NCBI GenBank assembly: GCA_937936355.1
Contig: CALDDM010000027.1
Location: 1 to 48,230, forward strand
DNA: 48,230 bases
Reading direction: 5' to 3'
Origin: Minisyncoccota bacterium
GTDB taxonomy: Bacteria > Patescibacteriota > Minisyncoccia > Moranbacterales > GCA-2747515
In this document: piece after piece, positions 32,369 to 40,782 of the stretch
Position numbering within the stretch: position 1 is the stretch's first letter
Layout: every line of letters starts with the position of its first letter
The notes under the pieces: model-generated
The model's database searches: none
What the model was told of the DNA's origin: nothing
What the model saw: the letters and a program-made list of their open reading frames with translations, nothing else
Program-made: the position numbers and the translations under genes

Positions 32369-33817
32369 CTATGCAAAATAGCGACGAGCATAATAGCGCA
32401 AAAGGAAGAAAAGGAGAACATTCTGAATAACTAAACCAGCAAGAAATGCATATGGGATTGATTCCAAGCCGAGGCCATACTGCGTGTGCAGAGCCCAAGA
32501 GAAACCAATGACAAATGCAACAATGGCAACATTAACAAGAGATGGTACAAATGTTTTCTTGAGGGCATAGCAACCACGCGCAAGCATATGCGTAAGACTT
32601 TCAAATGGAATACTCAGAACATAGACCTGTAAGAGAAAAGCTGTCTGCCGAGCCGCTGCCTCACTGAAGTTGCCCCCTGCCAACAAAAAAGAGATAAGTG
32701 GCTGCGCTACAAAATAGAGAACGATAGCAGCACACGTTGTCAAAAAGAGCACAAGTGGAATTTTTTGTTTAAGCGTAGCAAAAAATGCAGCACGATCACC
32801 GCGCGCAGACTGTGCACAAAAAAGACTGAATGCACTCAAGGCAATTGATATGCCTATCAAAGAAACTGGCATACTCTGGAAGTTACGAGCATAGTTATAC
32901 ATCGTTGGACCTCCCTCTTGAATTTCCCCTGCTAATCGTATAAACCACAACAACAAAACCTGCCACGCGACAACATGCAAAATCTTTGGGAGAGTAAGGA
33001 AGAATGTTTCTGATAAGAGACTGTTTTTCCATAGTGAGATATGTTCAAGACACTGTCTGTAGCCCATCCTACCCACTCCGATGACAAGACGAGAAAGCAT
33101 ATGCAAAAGCGCTCCAAAAACTGTCCCCACTGCAAGACCATAGACACCCAATAGCGGCACAAGCCAATAAAGTCCTGCTATGATACCCAAATTATAAAAT
33201 ATGGGAGCAGCTCCATAGAAGATGAAGTCTCTCGTAGACAAAAGAACACCACCAAAAATTGTACTAATTGTAAAGATGATAGGTGACAAAAGCATAATCT
33301 GCATGAGCTGTGCATAGAGATTCTTCTGCTCTTGTGTGTACTGTGACGGCGTTAAAAGATCCGCAAGAAGAGGTGAAAATGCCATCGCTAAAGCGCAACA
33401 AAAAAGAACGATAGAAAGAAGTGCGATGAGGAGGCTGTAAGCATACGCACCTGCACTATGATGCAACACGTCGGGATGACGATTATCTATCCCCTCACGG
33501 ATCATATTCCTACCTCCAGAACTCCACTGCTTTGTAAAAATTGGCACAAAAGCAGCACCGACTGCACTCGTAACAACAACTGCAAAAATTAAGTCCGGAA
33601 CAGAAAAGGCAGCGTAAAAAATATCTAGCTCGGTGGTAGCACCAAAGTATTGAGCAACCAAACGATCACGCATGAAACCAGCAATATAACTGAGCCCTGC
33701 AGTAAATGAAAGCGCAACCCAGGAATGGAGGATGATAGAAGAAAAATTCTGACGAAGGAACACAAGAGCCGCTGAGGGACTTCGAAAAAAACTGCGATAA
33801 TCTGACGTGTCAAGCAT
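32369..33817 (-). CDS. murJ: Lipid II flippase MurJ (MviN family)
   Basis: A 482-residue MOP-superfamily protein with about 14 transmembrane segments. The N-terminus SYIAGFMRDRLVAQYFGATTELDIFYAAF and FVPIFTKQWSS are MurJ signatures; MurJ flips lipid II outward for peptidoglycan synthesis. I start at the ATG at 33817; the frame runs 36 codons further without family match. It lies about 150 nt after the PBP2 gene and belongs functionally with mreBCD and mrdA. The second MOP protein in this window (2743-4020) is of the Wzx kind and lacks this N-terminus. Confidence 0.92.
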   Translation of the reverse strand: MLDTSDYRSFFRSPSAALVFLRQNFSSIILHSWVALSFTAGLSYIAGFMRDRLVAQYFGATTELDIFYAAFSVPDLIFAVVVTSAVGAAFVPIFTKQWSSGGRNMIREGIDNRHPDVLHHSAGAYAYSLLIALLSIVLFCCALAMAFSPLLADLLTPSQYTQEQKNLYAQLMQIMLLSPIIFTISTIFGGVLLSTRDFIFYGAAPIFYNLGIIAGLYWLVPLLGVYGLAVGTVFGALLHMLSRLVIGVGRMGYRQCLEHISLWKNSLLSETFFLTLPKILHVVAWQVLLLWFIRLAGEIQEGGPTMYNYARNFQSMPVSLIGISIALSAFSLFCAQSARGDRAAFFATLKQKIPLVLFLTTCAAIVLYFVAQPLISFLLAGGNFSEAAARQTAFLLQVYVLSIPFESLTHMLARGCYALKKTFVPSLVNVAIVAFVIGFSWALHTQYGLGLESIPYAFLAGLVIQNVLLFFLLRYYARRYFA

Positions 33818-33964
33818 AGCCTTAATTACGGACTTACTGAAATAAAACGAGAAAAGGGAAAGTGTACATTGGACAGAAAAGGTGTGAAATGACTCCCTCA
33901 CATTGGCGCACATAACATAAAACACTCGACGTCAACACATTCAAATAAGACCTTTCCTGATGCC

Positions 33965-35875
33965 TCACCTATCATTACGAAAATACCACGATAGAATCTC
34001 CTTTGCAACCGGAACTGTCGAGGATGAAATAGATCCATCTTGACCCTCAACTAGAATCAGCAGAACAATTTCTGGGCTCTCAAAAGGAGCATATGCACTA
34101 AACCATGAGTGTACTTTTTCATCATCGCCAAAAAACTGCGCCGTCCCTGTTTTACCTGCGACAGCAACTGGCACACTCTGCATCATGCGAGCAGTACCCT
34201 CTGTAACAGTCATTCGCATACCCTCCTGTACTATCTGTAAATCTCTAGCATTCGCTATATCCCCCTTCAGGACAACTGAAGGAATTTCTTTTTCCGTATT
34301 ATCAGGATAGATAATTTTCGAGGCAATGTGAGGCTGGTAAAGCGTTCCACCATTAGCAATCGCTGCAGTAGCATTTGCAATCTGAAGAGGTGTTGCCGTA
34401 AAAAACCCCTGCCCTATAGACGTATTAAATGTATCTCCAGTATACCACCTCTCCCCAACCAAGTCCTGTTTAATGTCTGCATCTGGATAAATGCCCGAAG
34501 CCTCTTGTGTGAGATCAATACCTGTTTCTTGACCATAGCCAAACACCCTCATCCAATGCGACATCCTCTCTATACCAAGACCGCGAACACCTCCATAGCC
34601 ACCACCAACAGTATAAAAATAGACATCACTAGAAACAGCGATTGCACGACGTAAATCAGTAAATCCATGTGCCTTCCAATCACCAAAAAAACTCTTACCA
34701 ATCCTAATACCTCCACGGCTCTCGATTTGTGTTGCAGGGTCAACAATATTTTCGGCAAGAGTAGCAATCCCCATCATCGGCTTGATCGTTGAGCCAGGTG
34801 GATATGTTCCAGAGACTGCGCGATTAAAAAGTGGCTTATCTTTGTCACTTACCCAAGAGTTATAGAGCGCCCCCTCAATACCATGGACAAATGCATTATT
34901 ATCATAAAGCGGGAGACTCACAAGACCAAGAACACCCCCATTACGAGGGTCAAGAGCAACAGCAGCACCACGGACACTGCCTGCCGTCTGCAATGCACGC
35001 TCCATTTCTTGCGTCATTTTTTCCTGTAAAGCACTATCAATATGCGTCAACAGATCTGCTCCATGCTCAGGTTGCATAACATCCGTCGTTCGAATCTCCT
35101 GCTCTACATTATTAACAAGAATCGTTTTTACACCATGTCGACCGTGGAGCACATCCTCATAAACAAGTTCTAATCCTCGCTTTCCTATGCGATCAGTAAG
35201 CATGTAGCCACCTCCCTCACCAAGAAAATCATTACGTTTTTGCTCTAGCTCGTCAACATTAATTAAACCCTCATATCCTATTACATGAGCAAAAAGAGGG
35301 CCACGAGGATAAACACGTGCAGCGCTTTTAACGATCTCGAATACTGGGTGAGATAAGCCACTCGCCCGATAATAAATAACCTGGTCACGCGAAATACGCT
35401 GTGCCACAATACCATCTTCCCGTCTTTCTTTCACAAGATTATATACGGACGTAATATCATCAACACTCACATCAAAAAGCAATGAAATCTCTGAGATAAC
35501 TTTGTCACGCTCTTGTTGGGAAAGCCCCTCAAATGCATCTAGTTGATGGTAGCGCACAACTAGACTCTGATTTGATTCATTATCAGCAAGCAAAACACCT
35601 GATCGATCATAAATTTTACCTCGCACGGAACGCAAAACCTCTTCACGAGTAGTATTGTCAGAAGCTCCAAGCGCATAATTATAATGATCAAGGATTGTGA
35701 GTGAAAAAACACGCATCGCCAAGATACAGATCATCAAAAGCACAGCAATCCACAAAACCAGATACCAGCGCTTATTGAAAGCAAAGTTGTCAGCATATCC
35801 GCCATCGCTCAAATTAACGGTTGAAATCTCTCGACCACCCTGAGAATCCACGTAATATTCTTGTGCCTTTCTCAT
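33965..35875 (-). CDS. mrdA: Penicillin-binding protein 2, elongasome transpeptidase
   Basis: A 636-residue class B PBP. It has a short cytoplasmic N-terminus, one transmembrane anchor (about 37-60), the pedestal (PBP dimer) domain with RGKIYDRSGVLLADN (86-100), and the transpeptidase domain: catalytic S362-T-I-K365, SSD at 415-417, and K575-T-G-T578. It cross-links peptidoglycan during side-wall growth together with RodA and MreBCD. No rodA follows it here; the next gene is murJ. Its start overlaps the mreD stop by 4 nt. Confidence 0.94.
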   Translation of the reverse strand: MRKAQEYYVDSQGGREISTVNLSDGGYADNFAFNKRWYLVLWIAVLLMICILAMRVFSLTILDHYNYALGASDNTTREEVLRSVRGKIYDRSGVLLADNESNQSLVVRYHQLDAFEGLSQQERDKVISEISLLFDVSVDDITSVYNLVKERREDGIVAQRISRDQVIYYRASGLSHPVFEIVKSAARVYPRGPLFAHVIGYEGLINVDELEQKRNDFLGEGGGYMLTDRIGKRGLELVYEDVLHGRHGVKTILVNNVEQEIRTTDVMQPEHGADLLTHIDSALQEKMTQEMERALQTAGSVRGAAVALDPRNGGVLGLVSLPLYDNNAFVHGIEGALYNSWVSDKDKPLFNRAVSGTYPPGSTIKPMMGIATLAENIVDPATQIESRGGIRIGKSFFGDWKAHGFTDLRRAIAVSSDVYFYTVGGGYGGVRGLGIERMSHWMRVFGYGQETGIDLTQEASGIYPDADIKQDLVGERWYTGDTFNTSIGQGFFTATPLQIANATAAIANGGTLYQPHIASKIIYPDNTEKEIPSVVLKGDIANARDLQIVQEGMRMTVTEGTARMMQSVPVAVAGKTGTAQFFGDDEKVHSWFSAYAPFESPEIVLLILVEGQDGSISSSTVPVAKEILSWYFRNDR

Positions 35876-36402
35876 ATGACAGCTTTAGTCATGAACTTTC
35901 TGATAAGAGCGATCCATATATCTATCATAACCCGAAGTGGGTAACAAAAAAAACCGCAAACAATCATAAAGTGTACGATGCTTTGCAACTCAAAAAAATC
36001 GCCAGTGGCTAGATAATGTAAAAAAAGTGACGTAAAGCAACTCAACAAAATACAAAGGACACACCCTTTAAAGGGTGTGAGTGCCATAAAGCGTGATAAA
36101 GCAGAACAAGAGCAAAGAAAGAAAAAACAATAGAGAATAAAGGTAAAGAAATGAAGTTCCCAGGTTGTACCCACAAGTGCACCAGCAATAAGGGCGAAAA
36201 AAAACCCAATAATAATGACGGGCAAAAAATCATCAAATGCGAAGTAGAGAGAGAGTGATAATGCACCAAAGACAAAAAAGAAGCTTGCATACGACGTCGG
36301 TAAAAAATACAACAAAAACCCAAATGTGAAGAGTGTGAGGAGATATAAACCAACCAGAGATAAGAGTACAAATACAAGTATGTGAGTGATCTTCAACTGC
36401 AT
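35872..36402 (-). CDS. mreD: Rod shape-determining protein MreD
   Basis: A 176-residue, very hydrophobic and Phe/Leu-rich protein with five or six transmembrane segments, the size and profile of MreD. MreD sequences are poorly conserved, so the call rests largely on its place between mreC (8 nt) and mrdA (4-nt overlap). It would link the MreBC scaffold to the wall synthases in the membrane. Confidence 0.82.
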   Translation of the reverse strand: MQLKITHILVFVLLSLVGLYLLTLFTFGFLLYFLPTSYASFFFVFGALSLSLYFAFDDFLPVIIIGFFFALIAGALVGTTWELHFFTFILYCFFFLCSCSALSRFMALTPFKGCVLCILLSCFTSLFLHYLATGDFFELQSIVHFMIVCGFFCYPLRVMIDIWIALIRKFMTKAVI

Positions 36403-36410
36403 AGCGCAAA

Positions 36411-37232
36411 CTAATCAAGAATTACAGAAACCACAAGAAGCTCTTCCACATTTGAAGCAAGATCAACGACGGCATTCTGCGTCACGCGATCCTCTGACTG
36501 GCGCATCGCACCAGCGTACCCAACCAAAAAACGTCGCACCGAACCATCCCGAGCAAGTTTGCGGTAATATACAGGCGAAGACGCAGAAACATCATCGCTA
36601 TAATCAATCTCTTCTACCAGGAGTCCAATGCGAGAATCATAAGTCAACAACGCACTCCCTTTACGAGGAATGAATACCTCCATAGCCACATCTGGATGAG
36701 AGAGCATTTGTACACGTGATGCAAAGCGATATACTTTATCGACACGTCCTAAAAGGATATCCTGACCTGCTGTAACTAGTAAACCCGAACGCACACCATC
36801 ATCAAAGCCTTTATTCACGTAAAACCATTGACCTCCTGACGCATAATGCGTTTGATAAATCTCAGCAGGTAAGCGACGGAGGCTTTGCTCATGAACAAGG
36901 TTCAAGTCACCACGTAATACCTCGTTTTCTACAGCGAGCGTTTGCAGGCGGCTATTATCTGCTCGCACACGATCCAGCTCCTGTTGCATCGAGACAAGTC
37001 TTTGCCTCAGACTTGCAGCGTCACGAAAACTCTGAAAAATGTAACGCAAATTATATGCGCTACCACGAGACGATGATAGGGGCTCCTGAAAAACATATGC
37101 CACACCACCTCGCACAATATCCCCAAAACCAAAAATATTGCCAAACAAAATTGTAAAAACAATGATAAAAGGCAAGAGGAGTTTCCATGAAAAAATCTTG
37201 CGCAAATCATTTTTGGGGGAAAACTTTTTCAT
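36411..37232 (-). CDS. mreC: Rod shape-determining protein MreC
   Basis: A 273-residue MreC. It has a basic N-terminus, one transmembrane segment (about 17-38), a coiled coil (about 70-110, DAASLRQRLVSMQQELDRVRADN) and a C-terminal beta-rich domain containing VNKGFDDGVRSGLLVTAGQDILLGRV, the family core motif. It forms the periplasmic scaffold that activates PBP2. Its start overlaps the mreB stop by 4 nt, and mreD follows after 8 nt. Confidence 0.94.
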   Translation of the reverse strand: MKKFSPKNDLRKIFSWKLLLPFIIVFTILFGNIFGFGDIVRGGVAYVFQEPLSSSRGSAYNLRYIFQSFRDAASLRQRLVSMQQELDRVRADNSRLQTLAVENEVLRGDLNLVHEQSLRRLPAEIYQTHYASGGQWFYVNKGFDDGVRSGLLVTAGQDILLGRVDKVYRFASRVQMLSHPDVAMEVFIPRKGSALLTYDSRIGLLVEEIDYSDDVSASSPVYYRKLARDGSVRRFLVGYAGAMRQSEDRVTQNAVVDLASNVEELLVVSVILD

Positions 37233-38341
37233 ATACGGTGCCCTGCAGCAGGCTTTAGTGGGTGATCCGAGGCATTGTCGATAAGTACGTCTCGTAACTC
37301 ATCTAGATTCTCCAAAACAATGCCCGCGCCACGAACGACAGCCGTCAAAGAGTCCTCCATCATACGAACTGGCATCCCAGTTTCATTTGCAAGAAGCTTA
37401 TCCAAACCCTTCGTGAGCCCACCACCTCCAGCAAGAATAATGCCCTTCTCCATAATATCGGCTATAAGTTCTGGTGGGGTTTCTTCGATAATGGTCTTCA
37501 CAGCATTGATAATAATACGAATAGATCGTGAGATCGCCTCACGAACCTGTTCATCAGTTATTTCCACCTCTTTTGGGAGGCCAGTTGTCAGATCTCTGCC
37601 ACGCACCTTCATCACTGAAGATTCCTCTTGTTGATATGCGCTGCCAATGGAGATCTTGACGTTTTCAGCCGTGCGCTCACCAATGAGAACACCTAAATAG
37701 TCACGACAATATCGTATAACATCCTCATTCATTTCATCACCAGCAGTACGCAAAGATCGTGAAACGACAACGCCACCAAGAGAAATAACAGCGATTTCAC
37801 TGGTACCCCCTCCAATATCGACAACCATATTGCCGGCAGCTTCAGTCACGGGGAGGCGAGCGCCAATAGAAGCAGCCATCGGCTCATCGATCAGATATGC
37901 TTCTCGTGCACCAGCACTAAGAGCAGCATCAATAACCGCACGTTTCTCTACCTCAGTAACTTCAGATGGGATACCAATCAAGACGCGAGGTCGAGAAATG
38001 ATCGCCAAAGAATCACTGTAAACCTTATCAATAAAATACTTAAGCATCTTTTCCGTAACCTCAAAATCACTCACCACCCCATCAACAAGCGGTCGTGTAG
38101 CAATAATATGACTTGGTGTTTTACCAACCATCTTCTTCGCCTCCTCACCGATAGCAAGAATTTCATTACTATGAACATTTATAGCCACAACAGACGGCTC
38201 ATTAATGACGATACCCCTCCCCACCACATAAACCAATGTATTTGCTGTACCAAGATCAATACCAATATCCTTAGAAAAACCACCCACCAACCTTCCGGTG
38301 TAGCGAGAGAGAGAAAACTTAGGATTTTTTGGGAAATTCAT
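37229..38341 (-). CDS. mreB: Rod shape-determining actin homologue MreB
   Basis: A 370-residue MreB that forms membrane-bound filaments directing wall elongation. It shows the actin-fold phosphate loops DIGIDLGTANTLVYV and MVVDIGGGTSEIAVISLGG, RPLVDGVVSDFEVTE, IDEPMAASIG and ILAGGGGLTKGL. It is slightly longer than the usual 335-350 because of an N-terminal extension of about 22 residues (MNFPKNPKFSLSRYTG), possibly a membrane-targeting segment. The start is the ATG at 38341; the frame runs 41 codons further without support. It is the first gene of the elongation block. Confidence 0.96.
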   Translation of the reverse strand: MNFPKNPKFSLSRYTGRLVGGFSKDIGIDLGTANTLVYVVGRGIVINEPSVVAINVHSNEILAIGEEAKKMVGKTPSHIIATRPLVDGVVSDFEVTEKMLKYFIDKVYSDSLAIISRPRVLIGIPSEVTEVEKRAVIDAALSAGAREAYLIDEPMAASIGARLPVTEAAGNMVVDIGGGTSEIAVISLGGVVVSRSLRTAGDEMNEDVIRYCRDYLGVLIGERTAENVKISIGSAYQQEESSVMKVRGRDLTTGLPKEVEITDEQVREAISRSIRIIINAVKTIIEETPPELIADIMEKGIILAGGGGLTKGLDKLLANETGMPVRMMEDSLTAVVRGAGIVLENLDELRDVLIDNASDHPLKPAAGHRI

Positions 38342-38491
38342 AATATATACATAGTAACCATAGTCATAAAAGTGATTGACGAGGTTATCTTGTATTCTAT
38401 ATTCTTTACAGAGCATGGTCAAAAAGACAAACGAGGAAATCCTTAGCCAGTCTTGAGCGCTCAAAAGCCGCTAAACCCGGGGAGGTAGAGA

Positions 38492-40486
38492 CTATGAGAG
38501 ACCAATTTGCTTATAGAATGCCCTCTTGGAGACGTTTCGTCCAAGAAAAGCCTTCATAGAGGCCTTCTCGTCCCGCTCAGAGCCCTTCGAGAGGACCTCT
38601 TTACGAAATTTCCGCCCCACAGAAGTACTTACAACCCCCTTTGCTGCGAAAGCCGTATATGCGTCTGCAGCATAAACAAGCGCCCACATATAACTGTAGT
38701 ATCCTGCACTGTAGCCAATCAAGTGACCAAATCCGGCTGCAAAAGAATGTGATTCAGGTGGTGTGATATTAGTATACTGCTTAGATAGCTTGCTAAAGGT
38801 TTGATTGATATCAGAAACTGGTACCGTATGCAAAACTAAATCATAGAGTGCGAGTGTTGCCTGACGGGCGGTATCATATGCTACCATATGGTTCTTACTT
38901 CCTTTAAGATTCATAATCATCTCTCTTGGAAGCGGCTTCCCTGTTTCATAGTGTTGTGATATTTTAACAAGAACTTTTTCATCCCACGCAAAATTCTCAA
39001 GCATTTGAGATGGAGTTTCAACAAAATCCCATTTAACATGAAAGCCCGACTGTGATGGATTGTCACTACCCGCAAGTGCATTATGCAAAGCATGTCCGCA
39101 TTCATGCATAAAAGTCACCACCTCATCATGACTCAAGAGTGCTGGTGTCGTTTTTGTGCTGCGGGGAAAGTTACACACCAGCGCCTCAACTGGACAAATA
39201 TAAGTATCAAGATCATCTGGATTCCTACGACCAGTCTGTATATCCATCACAGCTGCATGTGCATACTTGCCCTTACGTGGATGTAGGTCAAGAATGAGAT
39301 AAGACAGCAATGCGCCATCCGCATTATTTATACGATAGATCTGAGCATCCTCGTGCCACAATGAAATGTCTTCGCGCACAAAGCGAATGGCAAAAAGCTT
39401 CTCATAGAGGATGAATACCTCCGAGACCACATGATCAAGAGGGAAATATGCACGCACCTCTTCTTGATCTAATGCATACAAATCCCTCTTCTCAAGATTT
39501 CGATAATACGCAACATCATAAAACTCTAACGCTTCATTATTTTTGCCGGTATGAGATTGTTTGAGTCGCGTAAGGCGTTCAACATCCTCCTTTGCAGAAG
39601 GTGATACACGCTCCGCAATATCAGATATAAATTTCTCCGCTACTGCAGCCGACTTTACCATGCGCTGACTAGCGATCAAGTCACCATGATGCGCAAATCC
39701 AAGGAGTTCCGCAATATCCTGACGAATTTTCAAAATTTTGGTCATTAACAAGAGATTCTTACGTGTGCCTTTTGTATAGTTAAGCGTTGCAAGTTGCCTC
39801 CGCTTAGAGGCGCTTTCCGCCTGTGAAAGAAATGGGACAATCTCAGGATAAGACAAGCCAACGCGATAACGATCGCCAACTTTTGTAAGACGAGAGATAT
39901 ACGCTTCAGACAATCCTGCTAACTGTCCGCGCGAAACAAGTATAGAGCGATCGTCATTAGCTATATTGCGACTAAACTGAGACTCGGCTATAGAAAGCTT
40001 TCCCCATAAAAGCAAAAGGTATTTTTCATTTTCAGGAGACAAATCAAAACCACACCGCTGGAAATAGTCTATAAAATCTTTCAGTAGTCGTTGGTCCTGC
40101 TCTGCCAAAGCAATGGAATCACGCTTGAGAGACTTCTGACACACCAAAATTGCCTCATAAAGCTCTCTGTTTCTGTAGATTTCTTTCAAGAGAACATCAG
40201 CCTTTGCTACCTCTTGACTGCAAACCTCACGCAGCTTGGCTCGTGGTGAAACACTTTCCAAAATATGAACCTTATTCAAAGTGTCCCCAACACCAACACC
40301 AGCGTACTCAAGAGCTCGCACGGTATTATCAAATGTCCTCTGATCATCAGGTACAGAAATAACATCAGAAATATTTGCAACCAAATCAGCAAGGCTATCA
40401 GCAATCACTAACCGCACGTCCTTCACTGACCACTGAGACCATGCAAAATCTTCCCGATCACAAATCTGTCTTTTAGGTACCTTCAT
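38492..40486 (-). CDS. M3-family zinc oligopeptidase
   Basis: A 664-residue metallopeptidase of the thimet oligopeptidase/Dcp family (M3), which degrades short peptides in the cytoplasm. The zinc site is clear: H461-E462-C-G-H465 within TFMHECGHALHN, with the third ligand E490 in DFVETPSQMLENF. The N-terminal helical half (to about 250) forms the lid of the peptide channel. No signal peptide. It lies about 150 nt upstream of mreB and 38 nt after a small orphan gene. The exact subtype (Dcp, OpdA, PepF) is unclear. Confidence 0.92.
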   Translation of the reverse strand: MKVPKRQICDREDFAWSQWSVKDVRLVIADSLADLVANISDVISVPDDQRTFDNTVRALEYAGVGVGDTLNKVHILESVSPRAKLREVCSQEVAKADVLLKEIYRNRELYEAILVCQKSLKRDSIALAEQDQRLLKDFIDYFQRCGFDLSPENEKYLLLLWGKLSIAESQFSRNIANDDRSILVSRGQLAGLSEAYISRLTKVGDRYRVGLSYPEIVPFLSQAESASKRRQLATLNYTKGTRKNLLLMTKILKIRQDIAELLGFAHHGDLIASQRMVKSAAVAEKFISDIAERVSPSAKEDVERLTRLKQSHTGKNNEALEFYDVAYYRNLEKRDLYALDQEEVRAYFPLDHVVSEVFILYEKLFAIRFVREDISLWHEDAQIYRINNADGALLSYLILDLHPRKGKYAHAAVMDIQTGRRNPDDLDTYICPVEALVCNFPRSTKTTPALLSHDEVVTFMHECGHALHNALAGSDNPSQSGFHVKWDFVETPSQMLENFAWDEKVLVKISQHYETGKPLPREMIMNLKGSKNHMVAYDTARQATLALYDLVLHTVPVSDINQTFSKLSKQYTNITPPESHSFAAGFGHLIGYSAGYYSYMWALVYAADAYTAFAAKGVVSTSVGRKFRKEVLSKGSERDEKASMKAFLGRNVSKRAFYKQIGLS

Positions 40487-40524
40487 AAAACCACAATCTA
40501 TCTAATTAATGCGTCGCCAATTAA

Positions 40525-40767
40525 TCACAGCTCAGTCAACCAGGCAATGTTATCAAGATTGATAGCCTCTGGATCATCGACATGACATTTTTCCTTTAGT
40601 GCAATCATGATGCCCTCATCAGAATCATACTCAACATCGTGAAAAAGTATCTTCTGATCACCTGCATAGAGACTGGTTACATTGCGGTTATAGGAAAGAT
40701 GCAAAACTTCTCCGATCTGTGGGTCACCCTTAATCATCGTAACAGTCTTAAAATATAAATACGACAC
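40525..40767 (-). CDS. Small hypothetical protein
   Basis: An 80-residue protein of unknown function; acidic, with likely beta strands (IGEVLHLSYNRNVTSLYAG) and a helical C-terminus. The start at 40767 is a GTG; an internal ATG at 40737 (70 residues) is equally possible, and neither has a good Shine-Dalgarno. It is 15 nt downstream of smc and 38 nt upstream of the M3 peptidase, so it should be part of that transcript. Confidence 0.6.
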   Translation of the reverse strand: MSYLYFKTVTMIKGDPQIGEVLHLSYNRNVTSLYAGDQKILFHDVEYDSDEGIMIALKEKCHVDDPEAINLDNIAWLTEL

Positions 40768-40782
40768 CCAGCAAGAGAATTC

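Noticed and set aside
38453-38464. Perfect 12-bp palindrome TTGAGCGCTCAA upstream of mreB
   Set aside because: A single short palindrome with no T-tract or second copy; could be an operator but nothing else supports it.
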